Shown here piece after piece: positions 62,550 through 64,000 of a stretch of 64,000 nucleotides of DNA. The stretch comes from Paracoccus sp. S-4012 (GTDB lineage: Bacteria > Pseudomonadota > Alphaproteobacteria > Rhodobacterales > Rhodobacteraceae). The notes below the pieces were generated by a model. The model ran no database searches, had not been told where the DNA came from, and saw only the letters and a program-made list of their open reading frames with translations. The stretch spans positions 1 to 64,000 of the forward strand of contig NZ_WKKA01000005.1 in assembly GCF_009674885.1 (NCBI RefSeq), written 5' to 3'. Positions within the stretch are counted from its first letter, which is position 1. Each line of letters opens with the position of its first letter. The position numbers and the translations under genes are program-made.

Positions 62550-64000
62550 ATGAACGACGCCTCGCCGCTGCCGCTCTCCCTCTCCCGTACCGACGCGGCC
62601 CACGCCGAACCGCTGATCTGCTTCTCGCATCTGCGCTGGGACTTCGTGCTGCAACGCCCGCAACACCTGATGCGCCGCTTCGCCAGGGACCGGCGCGTCC
62701 TCTACTGGGAGGAGCCGATCCCGACCGAGCATCACCTCGCCTATCTCGAGTTTCACGGCTTCGAGGGCACCACCGTGCAGGCGATCCGCCCGCGCCTGCC
62801 GATGCGCTGGTCGCCCGAGGAGCAACAGGCCGCGCTGCCGCGCCTCTACGACCAGATGCTGGCGCTGACGGGCATCCGGCGGCCGGTACTGTGGTTCTAC
62901 ACGCCGATGATGTGGCCCATTGCGGCCCATGCCGAGGCCGCCGCCGTGGTCCACGACTGCATGGACGAGCTGAGCGGGTTCCGCTTCGCCCCGCCCGAGC
63001 TGCTGGAGCGCGAGGCCGAGCTTCTGGCCGCCGCCGACGTGGTCTTCACGGGCGGCTGGTCCATCTGGGAGGCCAAGCGCCACCGCCACGACAACATCCA
63101 CGCCTTCCCCTCGAGCGTGGACGCCGCCCATTTCGCCGCCGCCCGACGCGGGTTGCCGGAGCCGGCGGATCAGGCGGGAATACCCGGCCCGCGGCTCGGT
63201 TACTATGGCGTCATCGACGAGCGGCTGGACCTCGACCTGATCCGCGCGGTTGCATCGGCGCGGCCGGGCTGGTCCATCGTCATGGTCGGGCCGCTGGCGA
63301 AGATTTCACAAGCCGACCTGCCGCAGGCGCCGAACCTGCACTGGCTGGGGGGGAAGGATTATGCCGAGCTTCCAGCCTATCTCGCCGGCTGGGATGTGGC
63401 GCTGATGCCGTTTGCGATCAACGACGCCACCCGCTTCATCTCGCCGACCAAGACGCCCGAGTATCTGGCGGGCGGCCGGCCCGTGGTCTCGACGCCGATC
63501 CGCGACGTGCAGCGCCACTATGGCGATCTCGCCGCCGTCCATATCGCCGAGCGCGGCCAGCCCTTCCTCGCCGCCTGCGACGCGGCGATGGCTCAGGCGC
63601 GGCGCCCCGGGGCGTGGCGCGCGGCGGCCGACCGGGCGCTCGCCTCGCTCAGCTGGGACACGACCCATCGCCGCATGGCGGAGCTCGTCTCCGAGGCCGC
63701 CCATCGCCGCATGGAGGCCGCGCCCACGGACCGCTTCCCCGCGCCCGGCATCCGCCGCGGGATGCGCCGCTATGACGTCACCGTCTGCGGCGCCGGTTTC
63801 GCGGGCGCCGTGTTGGCCGAGCGGCTGGCCGAGGCATCTGGTCAGCGGGTGCTGATCGTGGACCGCCGTCCGCATGTGGCGGGCAACGCCTACGACCACC
63901 GCGACGCGGCGGGCATCCTCGTCCACCGCTACGGGCCGCACATCTTTCACACCAACAGCGACGATGTGGTGGCCTATCTCTCGCGCTTCACCTCATGGCG
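62550..64000 (+). CDS. Glycosyltransferase fused to UDP-galactopyranose mutase (cut by window end)
   Basis: ATG 62550 (AAAGGAAG just before) opens a frame to the window edge, at least 483 residues. Residues ~20-390 are a GT-B glycosyltransferase: FSHLRWDFVLQRPQHLMRRF at the start, and WLGGKDYAELPAYLAGWDVA and FISPTKTPEYLAGGRPVVST as donor-site blocks (usual in GT4 enzymes). From residue ~408 begins a UDP-galactopyranose mutase: YDVTVCGAGFAGAVLAERLA (FAD site), then VDRRPHVAGNAYDHRDAAGI and YGPHIFHTNSDDVVAYLSRF. UGM converts UDP-Galp to UDP-Galf. The two halves probably make or transfer a galactofuranose-containing glycan; normally they are separate genes. The 3' end lies outside. Confidence 0.85.
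   Translation, partial: MNDASPLPLSLSRTDAAHAEPLICFSHLRWDFVLQRPQHLMRRFARDRRVLYWEEPIPTEHHLAYLEFHGFEGTTVQAIRPRLPMRWSPEEQQAALPRLYDQMLALTGIRRPVLWFYTPMMWPIAAHAEAAAVVHDCMDELSGFRFAPPELLEREAELLAAADVVFTGGWSIWEAKRHRHDNIHAFPSSVDAAHFAAARRGLPEPADQAGIPGPRLGYYGVIDERLDLDLIRAVASARPGWSIVMVGPLAKISQADLPQAPNLHWLGGKDYAELPAYLAGWDVALMPFAINDATRFISPTKTPEYLAGGRPVVSTPIRDVQRHYGDLAAVHIAERGQPFLAACDAAMAQARRPGAWRAAADRALASLSWDTTHRRMAELVSEAAHRRMEAAPTDRFPAPGIRRGMRRYDVTVCGAGFAGAVLAERLAEASGQRVLIVDRRPHVAGNAYDHRDAAGILVHRYGPHIFHTNSDDVVAYLSRFTSW

Noticed and set aside
62448..63775. Open frames on both strands around 62.5-63.8 kb
   Set aside because: They are out of frame with, or antisense to, the glycosyltransferase-UGM reading frame that starts at 62550 and has recognised motifs throughout.

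Overview
The window is GC-rich DNA from an alphaproteobacterium, most likely a Rhodobacterales / Rhodobacteraceae (Paracoccaceae) member. The best evidence is the conserved block at 39.0-43.3 kb (a 56-aa Arg/Ala-rich protein, murA, a DUF2948-type protein, hisD, a UPF0262 protein and a low-molecular-weight phosphatase), plus a CtaA/COX15-type haem A synthase and the dnaX-ybaB-recR block. GTG starts and 4-bp ATGA/GTGA stop/start overlaps are common.

Region 1 (1-19.7 kb) is accessory catabolism. A secreted alpha/beta hydrolase is followed by a carnitine locus read on the minus strand: a BKACE-type dehydrocarnitine cleavage enzyme, an oligopeptide-type ABC transporter, and a fused L-carnitine dehydrogenase-betainyl-CoA thioesterase. 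A divergent GlxA/CdhR-like regulator lies beside it. Next comes a graveyard of insertion-sequence and amidohydrolase fragments (10.7-12.1 kb). A second catabolic unit follows: a carboxymuconolactone-decarboxylase-like enzyme, a LysR regulator, a NitT/TauT-type ABC transporter and a YtcJ-like amidohydrolase. Broken copies of the first and last genes of that unit, of the hairpin behind it and of a 168-bp repeat lie further left, so the region looks like a degraded tandem duplication.

Region 2 (20.1-27.8 kb) looks like a defence island: a DUF3644-like protein with an R-x4-H HEPN-type motif, a single-polypeptide restriction-modification enzyme (nuclease-helicase-methyltransferase) broken by one frameshift, and a serine-recombinase-like protein. 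The DUF3644-like gene is visibly less GC-rich than its surroundings.

Region 3 (27.9-34.5 kb) is one minus-strand operon: a branched-chain-amino-acid-type ABC transporter (SBP, LivG, LivF, LivH, LivM) followed by an isochorismatase-fold cysteine hydrolase and a class III aminotransferase. Its substrate is unknown.

Region 4 (34.6-38.8 kb) is a small integrated element ending at tRNA-Thr(GGT): an XRE regulator, a DUF3987 protein and a tyrosine integrase broken by one frameshift.

Region 5 (38.9-64 kb) is mostly core genome: the murA-hisD block, a soluble PAS chemoreceptor, carboxypeptidase Taq, ctaA, trmJ, dnaX-ybaB-recR, and dadA with a divergent Lrp regulator. It then holds a second oligopeptide-type ABC operon with an FAD oxidoreductase, a divergent SDR-glyoxalase-like pair, a Crp/Fnr regulator, and (cut by the window edge) a glycosyltransferase fused to UDP-galactopyranose mutase. 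No rRNA genes or CRISPR arrays were seen.
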